From: Leptospira ainazelensis
Lineage (GTDB): Bacteria > Spirochaetota > Leptospiria > Leptospirales > Leptospiraceae
Assembly (NCBI RefSeq): GCF_016918785.1
Contig: NZ_JAFFPT010000079.1
Span: forward strand, 497,501-560,431
Reading direction: 5' to 3'
DNA: 62,931 bases
The notes under the pieces are model-generated. The model was not told the DNA's origin. It worked only from the letters and a program-made list of their open reading frames with translations, and made no database searches. Made by a program: the position numbers and the translations under genes. Every line of letters starts with the position of its first letter. Position 1 is the first letter of the stretch. Shown here piece after piece: positions 25,096 to 37,617 of the stretch.

Positions 25096-25853
25096 CTTTT
25101 ATCCACGTTTAAGGCGGTGACCAAACCTACGATTCCGAAAATGGGAATCACAAGGGCAAGAGGCGCCGAATACGCGTAATCTCTTGCAAAAGAAATCTGT
25201 TCTCCCAAACCCGGACCGAACCAATCACTACCCGCGCTGACACCAAGATAACTGAAAAGCGCCAGTGTCATAACTACTCCGGGCAATCCTGTCGTAAACA
25301 GAACTTTCAACACAGGGACGGCCGATGGAAAAATATGATTCCGGAACACATTCGTTTTGGAAGCCCCGAAAAAAGTAGAAGCTAAAACGTAAGAACTTCC
25401 GTCAGTCTCTCGAATTTTACTCTGAAGAGTCTCATACGAAAAAGCCCAATCTCCCAAAAGAATCGCGACGACCAAAACCAAAGGTCCGTTTCCTAAAGCA
25501 TGAATCGTGAGTAACGCAATGAGAAGGGAAGGAACCGAAACAAAAACTGAAGATATCGGAGTAAAAAACCATTTCCCGGTAAACGGAATCGAATATTGAA
25601 ACAAACAAACCAAGGAACTAAACATAAGAGTAAGAATACGGGAAGGGAGCGAAAACAAAAGTGTCGAAAACGTACCGTAAGAAAAAAGACTCAAAACGTC
25701 TCTTCCCAAACGATCACAACCTAACGGATGATTCCACGCGACTGAACAAAAACTATCCTCTAAAAAAACATCGGTCGGAGGGTTTTTCCAAAGAACACCC
25801 GCCAAGACGACGGAACCGAAAAGAAGTCTGAAAAAAATCCCTTTAGAAATCAA
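25092..25853 (-). CDS. ABC transporter permease, OppC/DppC-type
   Basis: The 253-residue protein has about five to six hydrophobic segments. It shows the BPD_transp_1 layout of peptide/nickel permeases: N-terminal [19 protein letters not shown] (the OppC hallmark), then the EAA-loop region [29 protein letters not shown], and [20 protein letters not shown]. It probably pairs with the OppB-like permease encoded upstream (4-base overlap). No ATPase or substrate-binding protein gene is in the window, so the transporter is incomplete here. Confidence 0.88.
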   Translation of the reverse strand: MISKGIFFRLLFGSVVLAGVLWKNPPTDVFLEDSFCSVAWNHPLGCDRLGRDVLSLFSYGTFSTLLFSLPSRILTLMFSSLVCLFQYSIPFTGKWFFTPISSVFVSVPSLLIALLTIHALGNGPLVLVVAILLGDWAFSYETLQSKIRETDGSSYVLASTFFGASKTNVFRNHIFPSAVPVLKVLFTTGLPGVVMTLALFSYLGVSAGSDWFGPGLGEQISFARDYAYSAPLALVIPIFGIVGLVTALNVDKR

Positions 25854-26743
25854 GAGACGCTCTCCTTGCCAGTGAGGTTTTCTTGAAATCGAAGAGAGAT
25901 TCTGCTGAAAATATAAAACGTAAGACCGCTGTAAAAAAGAAGCGCGCTCAAAAGTTCGGAGTCCATCGTCTGAATCGCGTAATACATCGATTTCCCGATT
26001 CCCGGAAAGAAAAATATTTCCTCCACAATCATCGCGCCGGAAAGAAGCGAGCTAAAATCGAGCAAAATTAAAACAGCCAAAAGCGGAACAATTTTTAGTA
26101 GAACATGATTCCATAATATTCTATTTTTAGAATATCCACGAGCGCGTAAAATTTTAGCATAAGGAGACTTCAACTCGGAATCCGTGAGACTCGACGCGAA
26201 TTGATAGATTCTTGCCCACACTCTCGAACCGAGTGCGATCCCGGGAAGGATCACATAGGTCGTGTTCCAAGGTTCGTAACCTCCCGGAGGAAACCATTCC
26301 AAACGAACGAAAAAAATCAAAAGTAAAATGACGCCTACAACGAAAACCGGCGTCGACAGAACAAGATTACTGAGAAAATAAAAAAACTTTTTTGACGAAC
26401 TCTCTTCCGTTCTACCGCCCCAAAGAGCGATGGCGATCGCAAACAAACTCCCCCAGCCGACCGAAAAAATCGCGAGGTGCAAGGTCGGCAGAACTCGGGA
26501 AGAAATATGTTTCCAAACCAATTCTCCCGAAACGGTTTTTCCGGATTGTAAGGTTAAAATCCCTTTTACAAAAGAAAGGATACGAGACGGAAAAGTTTTC
26601 CGTTCCAGGAAGGATTCTTCCTTGGAAAAGGAAGAATCGGCGTAGAGATATTCTTTATTTATGGAACGAAGATGACCGAAGAGAACGGAAAAAAAAATCA
26701 GGGCTACGAGAAAAAGAAGGAACCTAGAGATTTCTCCCTGCAC
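25850..26743 (-). CDS. ABC transporter permease, OppB/DppB-type
   Basis: The 297-residue protein has an N-terminal membrane segment, an approximately 60-residue external loop with FPSRILSFVKGILTLQSGKTV, and a six-helix core. The EAA loop reads SPYAKILRARGYSKNRILWNHVLLKIVPLL, and GAMIVEEIFFFPGIGKSMYYAI is the OppB signature. It is the first of two permeases; PtsN lies 2 bases upstream. Substrate class (peptide, nickel or other) cannot be set without the binding protein. Confidence 0.9.
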   Translation of the reverse strand: MQGEISRFLLFLVALIFFSVLFGHLRSINKEYLYADSSFSKEESFLERKTFPSRILSFVKGILTLQSGKTVSGELVWKHISSRVLPTLHLAIFSVGWGSLFAIAIALWGGRTEESSSKKFFYFLSNLVLSTPVFVVGVILLLIFFVRLEWFPPGGYEPWNTTYVILPGIALGSRVWARIYQFASSLTDSELKSPYAKILRARGYSKNRILWNHVLLKIVPLLAVLILLDFSSLLSGAMIVEEIFFFPGIGKSMYYAIQTMDSELLSALLFYSGLTFYIFSRISLRFQENLTGKESVS

Positions 26744-26745
26744 GA

Positions 26746-27207
26746 TTAAACATTCCGAGAAAAAGCTTTTTGAATTTCCTCAAAGGATCTGGAACGAATC
26801 AATTTTTCTCTGTCTTCCTTTACGTTTAAGGCTTTTGCGATTTGAGCGAGGGTCTTGATATGTTCTTGAAATTTAGTCTTGGGAACGATCAGAAGAATAA
26901 AGATGTGAACCGGTTGATGATCGATGGAATCGAAATCCACGCCTTCTTGATTAAGTCCCATCACACATTTGAGTTCGTCGACAAGATTGACGGAGCAGTG
27001 AGGAATCGCAACCCCGCTCCCGATTCCGGTAGACATCGATTTTTCACGAGCCAAAAGAGATTCTAATATTTCCTCTTTGTTTTCCGAATCGATCTGATTT
27101 GTTTCCACGGCTTTTTGTAAAAGTCTGGAAATGACTTCTTCCTTGGTTCCGGGTTCTAAATTAAAAATGATAGTCTCTGGATGAAGAAGAGTCAATAATT
27201 GATTCAT
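26746..27207 (-). CDS. ptsN: PTS IIA-type regulatory protein (PtsN-like)
   Basis: The 153-residue protein is an EIIA(Ntr)/mannitol-type domain. The phosphorylation His is in GSGVAIPHCSV, about residue 70, preceded by the family segment LLAREKSMSTGIGSG. The C-terminal half has VHIFILLIVPKTKFQEHIKTLAQIAKAL. No EIIB/EIIC genes are near, fitting the regulatory nitrogen-type PTS of spirochaetes. It sits between an RnfD-like gene (85-base gap) and the OppB-like permease gene (2-base gap), so it may head the permease-PEGA operon. Confidence 0.92.
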   Translation of the reverse strand: MNQLLTLLHPETIIFNLEPGTKEEVISRLLQKAVETNQIDSENKEEILESLLAREKSMSTGIGSGVAIPHCSVNLVDELKCVMGLNQEGVDFDSIDHQPVHIFILLIVPKTKFQEHIKTLAQIAKALNVKEDREKLIRSRSFEEIQKAFSRNV

Positions 27208-27292
27208 AGAATCGCTCCTGACTCTCTGTGTTTTTTATTCATATTCTTATGTTTGCTACAATACGAGATCATCATTCTAACCACAAACTCGG

Positions 27293-29633
<2,341 letters not shown>

Positions 29634-29752
29634 CGGGGTTCCTATAATAGTAGCGGTATTTTGTCAATTTTTCAGAAAAAAGTGCGAAGTCAAGCAGAAG
29701 CTCCGACAGAAAACCGCAGAATAGAGATTCCTACCCTGCTAGTTAGACCGGA

Positions 29753-31339
<1,587 letters not shown>

Positions 31340-31980
31340 AGGGTTTTGCAGTGCATCAATTTTTTAGTTTTTTAAAAGGGAAGGTCATTTTTTGTCCAGA
31401 AGCCTAATGTGGGAACTCCTAAAGCCGATATTTGGGAATGGATGGACAACAACCTCCCTGGTTGAAGTTCCTTCCACTGCGAATTTTCATTTTGAAACGG
31501 ACGGGGGACGAAAGTTGTACCGTCCCCTTTTTTTGTGAGAGTTCCCACATTTCTTTCTTAAGAAATCCGCCTCTTCGATCCATTGCCTTTCCCAATCTTT
31601 GCGGGAACTCCCCATTTTAGAATTCTTGAATTCCTCTGTGAGACTGATTTTGAAGTCCAATCCTAGAAAAGTATGAGATCCTACTTTTTTTGGGCTCTAA
31701 AAGTAGGATCTCACACTCTCAGAAAAATCTTCGGTTTTCGAAATGACCCCGCGCAAAGGATCGAGGCGGAATCCATTCCTTCGTTTCTCGAGCTCCCTTT
31801 CTTTTTGGAGATCCTTTTTAGGAATGGATTGGAGCCGAGAGCCTGGTGATCGGGCCCTTTTCGAAAAGTAGGAACTCCCTCTTTTCCAAAAGATTCGGCC
31901 CGAGCATGCGCCCCGAATTGATTTTCCTATGAGACAGAATCTTCTTGTAAAAACGTCGCTTTGCGGGAACTCTTGCGGAA
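31340..31980. repeat. Intergenic cluster of seven dispersed-repeat copies
   Basis: No gene. Copies: TGTGGGAACTCCT near 31409; an inverted copy GAGAGTTCCCACAT near 31537; GCGGGAACTCCCC at 31601; a perfect 15-bp opposed pair, TGAGATCCTACTTTT (31674-31688) with its complement (31699-31713); GTAGGAACTCCCT near 31868; and TGCGGGAACTC near 31962, only 10 bases before the MotA start codon. Small open frames here are by-products of the repeats. Confidence 0.65.
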
Positions 31981-32715
31981 ATGAATCCTACTCTCGTTGG
32001 TCTCTCCGTCGCATTCTTATCAGTCCTGATAGCGATTCTCCTGGAAGGGGCGCACTTTCTCTCTTTTCTAAAAGTCTCCGCGCTCCTCTTGATCATCGGT
32101 GGAACGGCGGGCGCGACTTTCGCGAGTTTTTCTCTGGAGCAGATGAAGGATCTCCTCCTCAATCTCCAGGCTGCCGTTTTTCCAAGACGCAAACTTCCTC
32201 TCGGCGAACTCTTCCTCGATTTTGCGGAAAGAGCTCGTAAGAACGGACTCCTCTCTCTCGAAGACAATCTCAAGTCCATCCAAGACCCCTTTCTCCAGAG
32301 AGGAGTTCAACTCATCGTGGATGGAACCGATCCCCGCGCGGTAGAAGAAATTCTTTTTGAATCCGCAATCGCCATGGAAGACAAAGAAGCAAACTCCGCG
32401 AAGATCTTAGAAACCGCCGGAGGTTTTTCTCCTACGGTCGGAATCATCGGGACCGTCATGGGACTCGTCGGAGTTCTTGAGAATTTAGGAGCGGGAACCC
32501 GCGCGCTCGGAGAAGGAATCGCTACCGCTTTTATCGCGACTTTTTATGGAATCGCCTTTGCCAACCTCGTCTTCTTTCCTCTCGCAAATCGTATCAAGGC
32601 TTGGTCGAAAGAACAATCCGACCGCAGACAAGCGATCATCCGAGGAGTCATCGCTCTCCAGAGCGGGGACAACCGTCGGATTCTCATGGAAAGAATGATG
32701 CCTTTTATCGGTTGA
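31981..32715 (+). CDS. motA: MotA-family flagellar stator subunit
   Basis: The 244-residue protein has four membrane segments (about 4-24, 30-50, 140-165, 178-200), a cytosolic loop between TM2 and TM3, and the MotA_ExbB signature [24 protein letters not shown] and [22 protein letters not shown]. MotA subunits surround MotB dimers to make the ion-driven torque unit. No motB gene follows, which is unusual since motAB are often adjacent; the pair may be split, or this may be an ExbB-like variant. The proton-coupling Pro-like residue is within [10 protein letters not shown]. It is flanked by repeat copies. Confidence 0.88.
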   Translation: MNPTLVGLSVAFLSVLIAILLEGAHFLSFLKVSALLLIIGGTAGATFASFSLEQMKDLLLNLQAAVFPRRKLPLGELFLDFAERARKNGLLSLEDNLKSIQDPFLQRGVQLIVDGTDPRAVEEILFESAIAMEDKEANSAKILETAGGFSPTVGIIGTVMGLVGVLENLGAGTRALGEGIATAFIATFYGIAFANLVFFPLANRIKAWSKEQSDRRQAIIRGVIALQSGDNRRILMERMMPFIG

Positions 32716-32718
32716 GTA

Positions 32719-32748
32719 TTTTAGAATTTTCTAAAGTTCTTTTTTTTT
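32719..32748 (+). terminator. Rho-independent-type terminator after motA
   Basis: TTTAGAA (32720-32726) pairs with TTCTAAA (32729-32735) across a 2-base loop, followed a few bases later by nine T (32740-32748). It is 4 bases after the motA stop codon. Confidence 0.65.
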
Positions 32749-33235
32749 GAAAAGTAGGAACTCACACTTTTTTCAGCGTCTTCGGCTGGACCTTCGTTGT
32801 TCCCTTCCTTTTTGATTCTTCCGACAAAGTAAGTCCTGTTTAGAACCCGCTTATGAAAGGACTTTCAAACCCCGCCGTTTTCCTCTGAGAATCGAAATGA
32901 TTTCCCTTTTCCAAATTTTGGGAGTTCCCACATTTTTCCGAATTGTTAAAGTTATTTACGAATCTTTCAGGTGATACTATAACAATATAGAGATTGTTTT
33001 TACTCGGATTCGCACCAGCACGGCCTTTAAGCGATATCGAAACAATCACTCAGTTTCAACATCGCTCTTCACTTGCCACGTTGCAGACTGCTTATTTGCA
33101 AAACCTAAAGTGACATCGGCGAAAAACCCGGCTGTTTTTTGTATTCGAGATTTTAAAAACCAATTCCAAGACAGCACATTGTAGACGAAATATATTCTAA
33201 AACCGGAACGGATCTAATGGGAGATTAAATGACAA
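32749..33235. other. Intergenic stretch with two dispersed-repeat copies
   Basis: An AAAGTAGGAACTCACAC copy is at about 32751-32767 and an inverted GGGAGTTCCCACATTT at about 32920-32936. The rest has no convincing coding frame; the 69-codon minus frame at 32840-33049 runs through a repeat copy and looks spurious. Confidence 0.5.
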
Positions 33236-33271
33236 TTGACATACAAATGTATAGTCTAATTATAGAATCGA
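33236..33271 (+). promoter_or_regulatory. Promoter and small palindrome before the DUF4160-DUF2442 pair
   Basis: TTGACA (33236-33241) is a perfect -35; an AT-rich -10 lies at about 33257-33264. Between them, ATACAAATGTAT (33241-33252) is a 5-2-5 palindrome, a typical position for an autorepressor of a toxin-antitoxin-like operon. The ATG at 33272 is so close that the transcript would be almost leaderless. Confidence 0.6.
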
Positions 33272-33511
33272 ATGCCAACAATACTCAAAATATTCGGCTT
33301 TAGATTCCATTTTTATTCAAATGAGGGTTCAGAGCCTCCTCATATTCACTGTAGGAAAGGAAATTCGGAATGCAAATTTTGGTTAGATAGTGTAATGTTA
33401 TCTGATAACAAAGGTTTCAAGGCCCATGAAATTCGCGAAATAGAAAAGCTAGTATTTGAATACAAAGATCAATTCTTAAAGGCATATAATGAGTTCCATA
33501 ACCAAAGATAA
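33272..33511 (+). CDS. DUF4160 protein, toxin-like partner
   Basis: The 79-residue protein has the DUF4160 pattern: PTILKIFGFRFHFYSNEGSEPPHIHCRKG, with the HIH motif, then KFWLD and a C-terminal helix. DUF4160-DUF2442 gene pairs recur in mobile regions and are predicted toxin-antitoxin systems; biochemical proof is thin as far as I know. The next gene starts inside this one (23-base overlap). The composition is more AT-rich than the core genome. Confidence 0.82.
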   Translation: MPTILKIFGFRFHFYSNEGSEPPHIHCRKGNSECKFWLDSVMLSDNKGFKAHEIREIEKLVFEYKDQFLKAYNEFHNQR

Positions 33512-33755
33512 TATTCTATCGAATGTGCCGGCGATAAAAGTCTGGACTGAAGGCCGTATGGTCTACATTGAACTTTCCGATGGCAGAATCATAGGTTTTC
33601 CTGCTGATCGATTCAAACTTTTGAAAGCCGCGACAGAATTAGAACTTAAAGAGGCGACATTGGAATTGGATGGATACGCTTTGAGATGGGAAAATCTTGA
33701 CGAGGATTTGACTGTTCAAGGAATCATTGAAGGCCGCTTTCAACTTCCTTTATAA
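33489..33755 (+). CDS. DUF2442 protein, antitoxin-like partner
   Basis: The 88-residue protein has the DUF2442 core: VYIELSDGRIIGFPADRFKLLKAAT and YALRWENLDEDLTVQGIIEG. It overlaps the DUF4160 gene by 23 bases, fitting strict co-expression. In such pairs DUF2442 is the presumed antitoxin. A foldable attC-like element begins 38 bases after its stop, so the two genes together have the form of one mobile cassette. Confidence 0.85.
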   Translation: MSSITKDNILSNVPAIKVWTEGRMVYIELSDGRIIGFPADRFKLLKAATELELKEATLELDGYALRWENLDEDLTVQGIIEGRFQLPL

Positions 33756-33793
33756 ATTTTCGAAATTCTATTAGAAGAACGCCGGGTTCATCG

Positions 33794-33881
33794 CCTAACA
33801 ACGTGAGCAAAATGTCCTTTCGTGCCACCTGCGATTGCAAATATCGATCTCCGAATTAAAAAATCGCACACGTTATTGGAA
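33794..33881 (+). repeat. attC-like imperfect inverted repeat (possible integron cassette end)
   Basis: CCTAACAACGTG (33795-33806; the flanking GCCTAAC fits RYYYAAC) can pair with CACGTTATTGG (33870-33880) at most positions, counting G-U pairs. An inner stem TGCGATT (33831-33837) with AATCGCA (33863-33869) adds 7 pairs. The 88-base size lies in the attC range. The right core is not a good GTTRRRY, so the match is partial. No integrase gene is in the window. Confidence 0.4.
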
Positions 33882-34135
33882 ACTTATAACTTGCCATAGG
33901 CTCCCGATGGAAAAGGTTTTACAACTAAAACAGCGTCGATCTTCTTTTGCTCAAGGAAGGCGTCCTTGTTTATTCGATTCAACGGATTCTATTCTTTGAA
34001 TTCTCTTAATGTTTGATTCGGAAAAAAAATTCAAACTTATACCAAAACGAATGAAGGATTTTAGACTCTTCAAAACTTCGTTTTTTTATTTCAAGTAATA
34101 TGCTTCTTATTGTAGGGAAATATTAAGGTCTCAAA
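33882..34135. other. Intergenic stretch, nothing clear
   Basis: AT-rich DNA between the attC-like element and the next gene. No coding frame with a ribosome binding site was seen. The last 40 bases hold AAGGTCT, the likely ribosome binding site of the following gene. Confidence 0.4.
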
Positions 34136-34999
34136 ATGAAATCAGAACCTGTCAGAAATAGAAATAAGCTGGTTTTCGAAATGATAGACGCGTATCGGAA
34201 AACAAACGATCCGATCGAATTTCTGAGTAACGTCCTAAACACTTTCGACCCGGAAGGTTATTGGCTACCGAAAAAAAAGAAACTAACTCCGGGTGAAAAG
34301 ATAGATCTTGGACTTTTTCTGGATCGGGAAGAATCCGAAATGGTCCGGACAGACCTCGCGCGCTACCTCCAGTCGGCTGAATCTGAATTAGATAAGAAAA
34401 GCCCGATGAGTCTCTTACCTCTGAACACAATGCTCAGGTCCGCTTTGCAGTACAAAAATCGCTTTGAGACAAAATTCCTGGCACACCCCGGCCATGTTTA
34501 TGGTAGGCTGGCTCAACCCTTTCCCTTACTAAAGATTGCGAGAGACTGTTCTCTTCCAATGCCCGGCTATCCGAACATAACACGTCAGTATGAATTCTGG
34601 CTAAGCCTTGTACCAGAATATTATGGGATCGCGGAAATATTCCTTCTCGAAAGGGATTATGTAGTCACTGAAATAGATGGATTTCTCACTGCGAATGATT
34701 GGCAATATTATTTCGCCGTAAATGAACATAACCCAAACCCGCCGCCGAGTAAATACGCGAATGAGGATTTTCGAGACAGTATCTATTCTTATCTCGCAGA
34801 CGTCTGTATCAGATTCCGAATTGATGAGTTCTTTCAACTTCGTGAATCGGTTCGAAATAAAGATCTGGAAGGTATCAGAAGTTTGTTCAAAACAAGCGTT
34901 GCTTATCGGCGAGTGATGGACAGTCTCAGTTTTGAACAATTCTGGAATCACAAATCCATGGCTTTTTGCTCAGATCTTGCTGCATCCTGGAAGTCGTAG
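34136..34999 (+). CDS. Hypothetical soluble protein
   Basis: The 287-residue protein starts at an ATG with AAGG about 10 bases upstream. It is soluble, acidic-neutral and mostly helical, with a Tyr/Phe/Trp-rich middle (ITRQYEFWLSLVPEYYGIAE, about 158-177, and NDWQYYFAVNEHNPNPPPS, about 197-215). No signal, no membrane segment and no catalytic motif was recognised. It sits in an accessory region next to the toxin-antitoxin-like pair. Codon use looks intermediate between the AT-rich insert and the core genes. Confidence 0.6.
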   Translation: MKSEPVRNRNKLVFEMIDAYRKTNDPIEFLSNVLNTFDPEGYWLPKKKKLTPGEKIDLGLFLDREESEMVRTDLARYLQSAESELDKKSPMSLLPLNTMLRSALQYKNRFETKFLAHPGHVYGRLAQPFPLLKIARDCSLPMPGYPNITRQYEFWLSLVPEYYGIAEIFLLERDYVVTEIDGFLTANDWQYYFAVNEHNPNPPPSKYANEDFRDSIYSYLADVCIRFRIDEFFQLRESVRNKDLEGIRSLFKTSVAYRRVMDSLSFEQFWNHKSMAFCSDLAASWKS

Positions 35000-35332
35000 A
35001 TTGATTTAAAAGTTCGCTCCTTTCACGCTCTGACTTTCCTTACTTGTCTTTTTTCTCCTTGAGAAGGGCGCGTTTGACTTGAGGGTTTTCATCGATCCTC
35101 TAAATCGACAAACTGACAAAATTTCTCAGGAATAAATTCCTAAGCGCTTGAATAAAACGCCTTTGGCACGATGTTCGAATGAGCATTCAAAACTCCACGT
35201 GAACCAAACGGTAAAACAACGATTCGAAACGAACACGTGCCCTGCATCTTCTCTAACGAATTCTTTATAAAAATCGAATCTCGATTCTTAAAAACTTCTT
35301 TTCTTTTTTGAAAGAAAGAATGGATTCTCCCC
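35000..35332. other. Intergenic stretch with a small hairpin
   Basis: No gene is seen. AGGAATAAATTCCT at about 35128-35141 is a small perfect 6-2-6 palindrome. The stretch probably contains the promoter of the amino-acid permease gene but I could not fix clear hexamers. Confidence 0.35.
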
Positions 35333-36688
35333 ATGTCTTCTTCTTTGCAAAAAGTTCTCGGTCCTTTTCATCTCTGGGGAATTTCCGTCGGTCTCGTCAT
35401 TTCAGGAGATTATTTTGGATGGAATCTTGGCTGGGCACATTCCAACTTCTGGGAATTCTTAACTGCGGTTTCCATCGTCGCCGTTTTTTATTCCACCTTC
35501 TCTCTTTGTTTTACGGAGCTCGCGACTTCGATTCCTCACGCGGGTGGGCCCTCCGCTTATGCTCACGTCGCGCTCGGTCCGATCGGAGGTTTGTTTGCCG
35601 GATTTTTTACTCTTGTAGAATTTGTCTTGGCTCCTCCCGCGATAGCTTCTGCCCTTGGAGGTTATTTTCATTTTCTCTTTCCCTTTCTCGACGAAGCCTG
35701 GGCGGCGAATGGATTTTTTCTCGTTCTTCTCGGAATCAATCTCTTAGGAATCAAACAAACCGCGAGGTTCGAACTTTTCGTAACGTTAACCGCCGTCTTT
35801 GGACTTATCTTATATTTCTTTCTTGTTTTTCCTCATTTCGATTTAGAAAAGATCACGGAGAATTCTTCTTTTTCTTTTTGGAATCTTTTTCCAGCTCTTC
35901 CTTACGCAATCTGGTTTTTCCTCGCGGTGGAAGGCGTTGCTATGGCTGCGGAGGAAGTGAAGAATCCGGAACGAGACATTCCCAGAGGTTATCTCTCCGG
36001 GATCGGAACACTCGTCCTTTTGGCATTCGGAGTTTTATTCGGAACGGCGGGGGTCATTTCCACCGAAGGAGTTTCGAAACTGGATTATCCGCTTTCTTTT
36101 ACATTAGGAAATCTTTATGGATCTTCTTCTTGGATGACCTTGCTCTTTACGGGGATCGGACTTTTCGGTCTCGTTGCTTCTTTGCTCGGAATCATTCTCG
36201 GCTATTCAAGACAAATCTATGCGCTCTCAAAAGAAGGTTTTCTTCCGAAAATTCTCTCTCGTCTGAATTCGAAAACGAAGGCTCCGAGCCTCGCGATCCT
36301 CTGCGGAGGATTGTTCGGACTTGTCTCGCTTCAATTCGGAAACACGGGAGAATTGATCACTCTCTCCGCTTTCGGAGCTTGCGGAATGTATTGTGTGAGT
36401 ATGATTTCCTTTTTTGTCTTAAGAATCCGCAACCCGGAACAAAAAAAACCGTATCGTGCTCCCTTCTATCCTCTTCTTCCGGCGTTCTCCCTCGTTTTGA
36501 GTTTTGTTTGTTTTATTACATTAGCCGTTTATAATACGTTTTTGTTCTTTATCCTTCAGGGAGGATTGACCGTTGCCATTCTTTTGTATCTCGGAAGTAA
36601 GGGTTTTGATCTGAGAAAAATTCCACATTCTTCTCTCGCTCCGGAAAAGGAGGAAGCTCCGCTCTCAAGAGGAGATACCGATTTTTAG
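35333..36688 (+). CDS. APC-family amino-acid/ethanolamine permease
   Basis: The 451-residue protein has 12 hydrophobic segments and the APC-superfamily start FHLWGISVGLVISGDYFGWNLGW (the ethanolamine-permease-like GDYFGWN motif), then ATSIPHAGGPSAYAH and VEGVAMAAEEVKNPERDIPRG, a hallmark of APC transporters. It resembles the Eat/EutP-like ethanolamine permeases of proteobacteria by the first motif; no eut genes are nearby, so substrate (ethanolamine or amino acid) remains open. It stands alone with a good terminator after it. The overlapping 408-codon frame in another register is a shadow. Confidence 0.88.
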   Translation: MSSSLQKVLGPFHLWGISVGLVISGDYFGWNLGWAHSNFWEFLTAVSIVAVFYSTFSLCFTELATSIPHAGGPSAYAHVALGPIGGLFAGFFTLVEFVLAPPAIASALGGYFHFLFPFLDEAWAANGFFLVLLGINLLGIKQTARFELFVTLTAVFGLILYFFLVFPHFDLEKITENSSFSFWNLFPALPYAIWFFLAVEGVAMAAEEVKNPERDIPRGYLSGIGTLVLLAFGVLFGTAGVISTEGVSKLDYPLSFTLGNLYGSSSWMTLLFTGIGLFGLVASLLGIILGYSRQIYALSKEGFLPKILSRLNSKTKAPSLAILCGGLFGLVSLQFGNTGELITLSAFGACGMYCVSMISFFVLRIRNPEQKKPYRAPFYPLLPAFSLVLSFVCFITLAVYNTFLFFILQGGLTVAILLYLGSKGFDLRKIPHSSLAPEKEEAPLSRGDTDF

Positions 36689-36697
36689 TAGAATCTT

Positions 36698-36737
36698 AAG
36701 AAAAGAAGAATGTTCAACGCGAGCTTTTCTTTTTTTT
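36698..36737 (+). terminator. Rho-independent-type terminator after the permease gene
   Basis: AAGAAAAG (36698-36705) pairs with CTTTTCTT (36724-36731) around an 18-base loop and is followed by more T residues, 10 bases after the stop codon. Confidence 0.55.
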
Positions 36738-36854
36738 GAGGTCTCTCGTTTCTTTAGCGGTCGCTTCTCCGACAAATTTTTCTCTGAAACTTCCAGCCTT
36801 TAGGACGAAAAACTGTCGAGGGAAAAAGACAGGGGTTCTTCTGTCCTTTTGGAA

Positions 36855-36956
36855 AAGTGGTAGATCCTACTTTAGTTTCATCGGCAAAACAAAACTAAAA
36901 TGGAAAAAACCGGAAATCCCCGTCTGAACCTTTCTGAAAAGAGGGAGTTCCCGCAA
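36855..36956. repeat. Two inverted dispersed-repeat copies
   Basis: GGTAGATCCTACTTT lies near 36858-36873 and GAGGGAGTTCCCGCA near 36941-36955. Both are in the 287-base gap between the permease gene and the end of the ManA-DnaJ operon, which carries no gene. Confidence 0.5.
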
Positions 36957-36975
36957 TCGTTTGAGATCGAAGTTC

Positions 36976-37311
36976 TCAAACGATATCTACGTTTAACTCT
37001 GCGAGAATGTCTTCCAGTTCTCTCTTGTCCTTCACTTCGATCAAACAATCGTCTCCGAACTCGTCGGACTCGAGGCGAACCGCAAAGTAACCCGCTTCGT
37101 CTTCTCCTCTCAAAAAGCTCACGTCCAGATTGACCAGCTCGAAATCCTCTTCCAAGACCGGAGTCAGAAGAAGGTATTGATTTTCATCGATCTCGAGCGC
37201 TTCCGCGATGATGAAAGAATGAGAATTTCCCTCTTCGTCCAAAAGTTGAACCGTTTCTTGACCGTATTCTTCGTGTTCTTGAAATTCGTCGTCTTGAGAA
37301 AGGTCTTGCAC
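36976..37311 (-). CDS. Small acidic DUF1292/DUF3727-like protein
   Basis: The 111-residue protein is very acidic. Its strand pattern (ETVQLLDEEGNSHSFIIAEALEIDENQYLLLTPVLE) is like DUF1292/DUF3727 proteins, which have a short beta domain reading L-x-D-E-x-G and F-x-V-x-x-x-I-x-x-x-x-x-x-Y-x-L-L. Function unknown. It is the last gene of the minus-strand run that starts at 40055, 12 bases after the HNH gene. Confidence 0.65.
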   Translation of the reverse strand: MQDLSQDDEFQEHEEYGQETVQLLDEEGNSHSFIIAEALEIDENQYLLLTPVLEEDFELVNLDVSFLRGEDEAGYFAVRLESDEFGDDCLIEVKDKRELEDILAELNVDIV

Positions 37312-37323
37312 GTTTAACTCCCC

Positions 37324-37608
37324 TTAGTTCCCGGAATCGAATTCAAAAGGAAGTTTGTTTTTTTTGGCAAAATTACATTCTTTGCATGCGGGAACCAGAT
37401 TGGCCTTGATCGACTTTCCGCCCTTTGCAAGAGGAATCAGATGATCCATCGTCAGCTCTTCCGGAGGAAATTTTTTTCCACAGTAGTGACAGATTCCGTC
37501 GGCCTTTTTCTTTTTCCACCAAGGAGTTTTCCGAAGGTCTTTGGCGATCTTTCTCTGTTTGGAAAGTTCTTCCTCACTGATCCAAATGATGGGTTCTTCA
37601 GGGTCCAT
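37324..37608 (-). CDS. HNH endonuclease-fold protein
   Basis: The 94-residue protein contains a compact HNH module: zinc Cys40 and Cys43 (CHYCG), Asp55-His56 (MDHLIPLAKGG), Asn70, and Cys75 and Cys78 (CKECN). This is the McrA-like single-domain architecture; the catalytic His and metal-binding residues are intact, so a nuclease activity is plausible, with target unknown. It is followed 12 bases later by the acidic protein gene, and preceded 9 bases earlier by manA. Confidence 0.85.
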   Translation of the reverse strand: MDPEEPIIWISEEELSKQRKIAKDLRKTPWWKKKKADGICHYCGKKFPPEELTMDHLIPLAKGGKSIKANLVPACKECNFAKKNKLPFEFDSGN

Positions 37609-37617
37609 TCAAAAAAT

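Noticed and set aside
35308..36534. 408-codon plus-strand frame
   Set aside because: It is a shadow, in another register, of the amino-acid permease gene; its Arg/Ser/Phe-rich product is typical of shadows.
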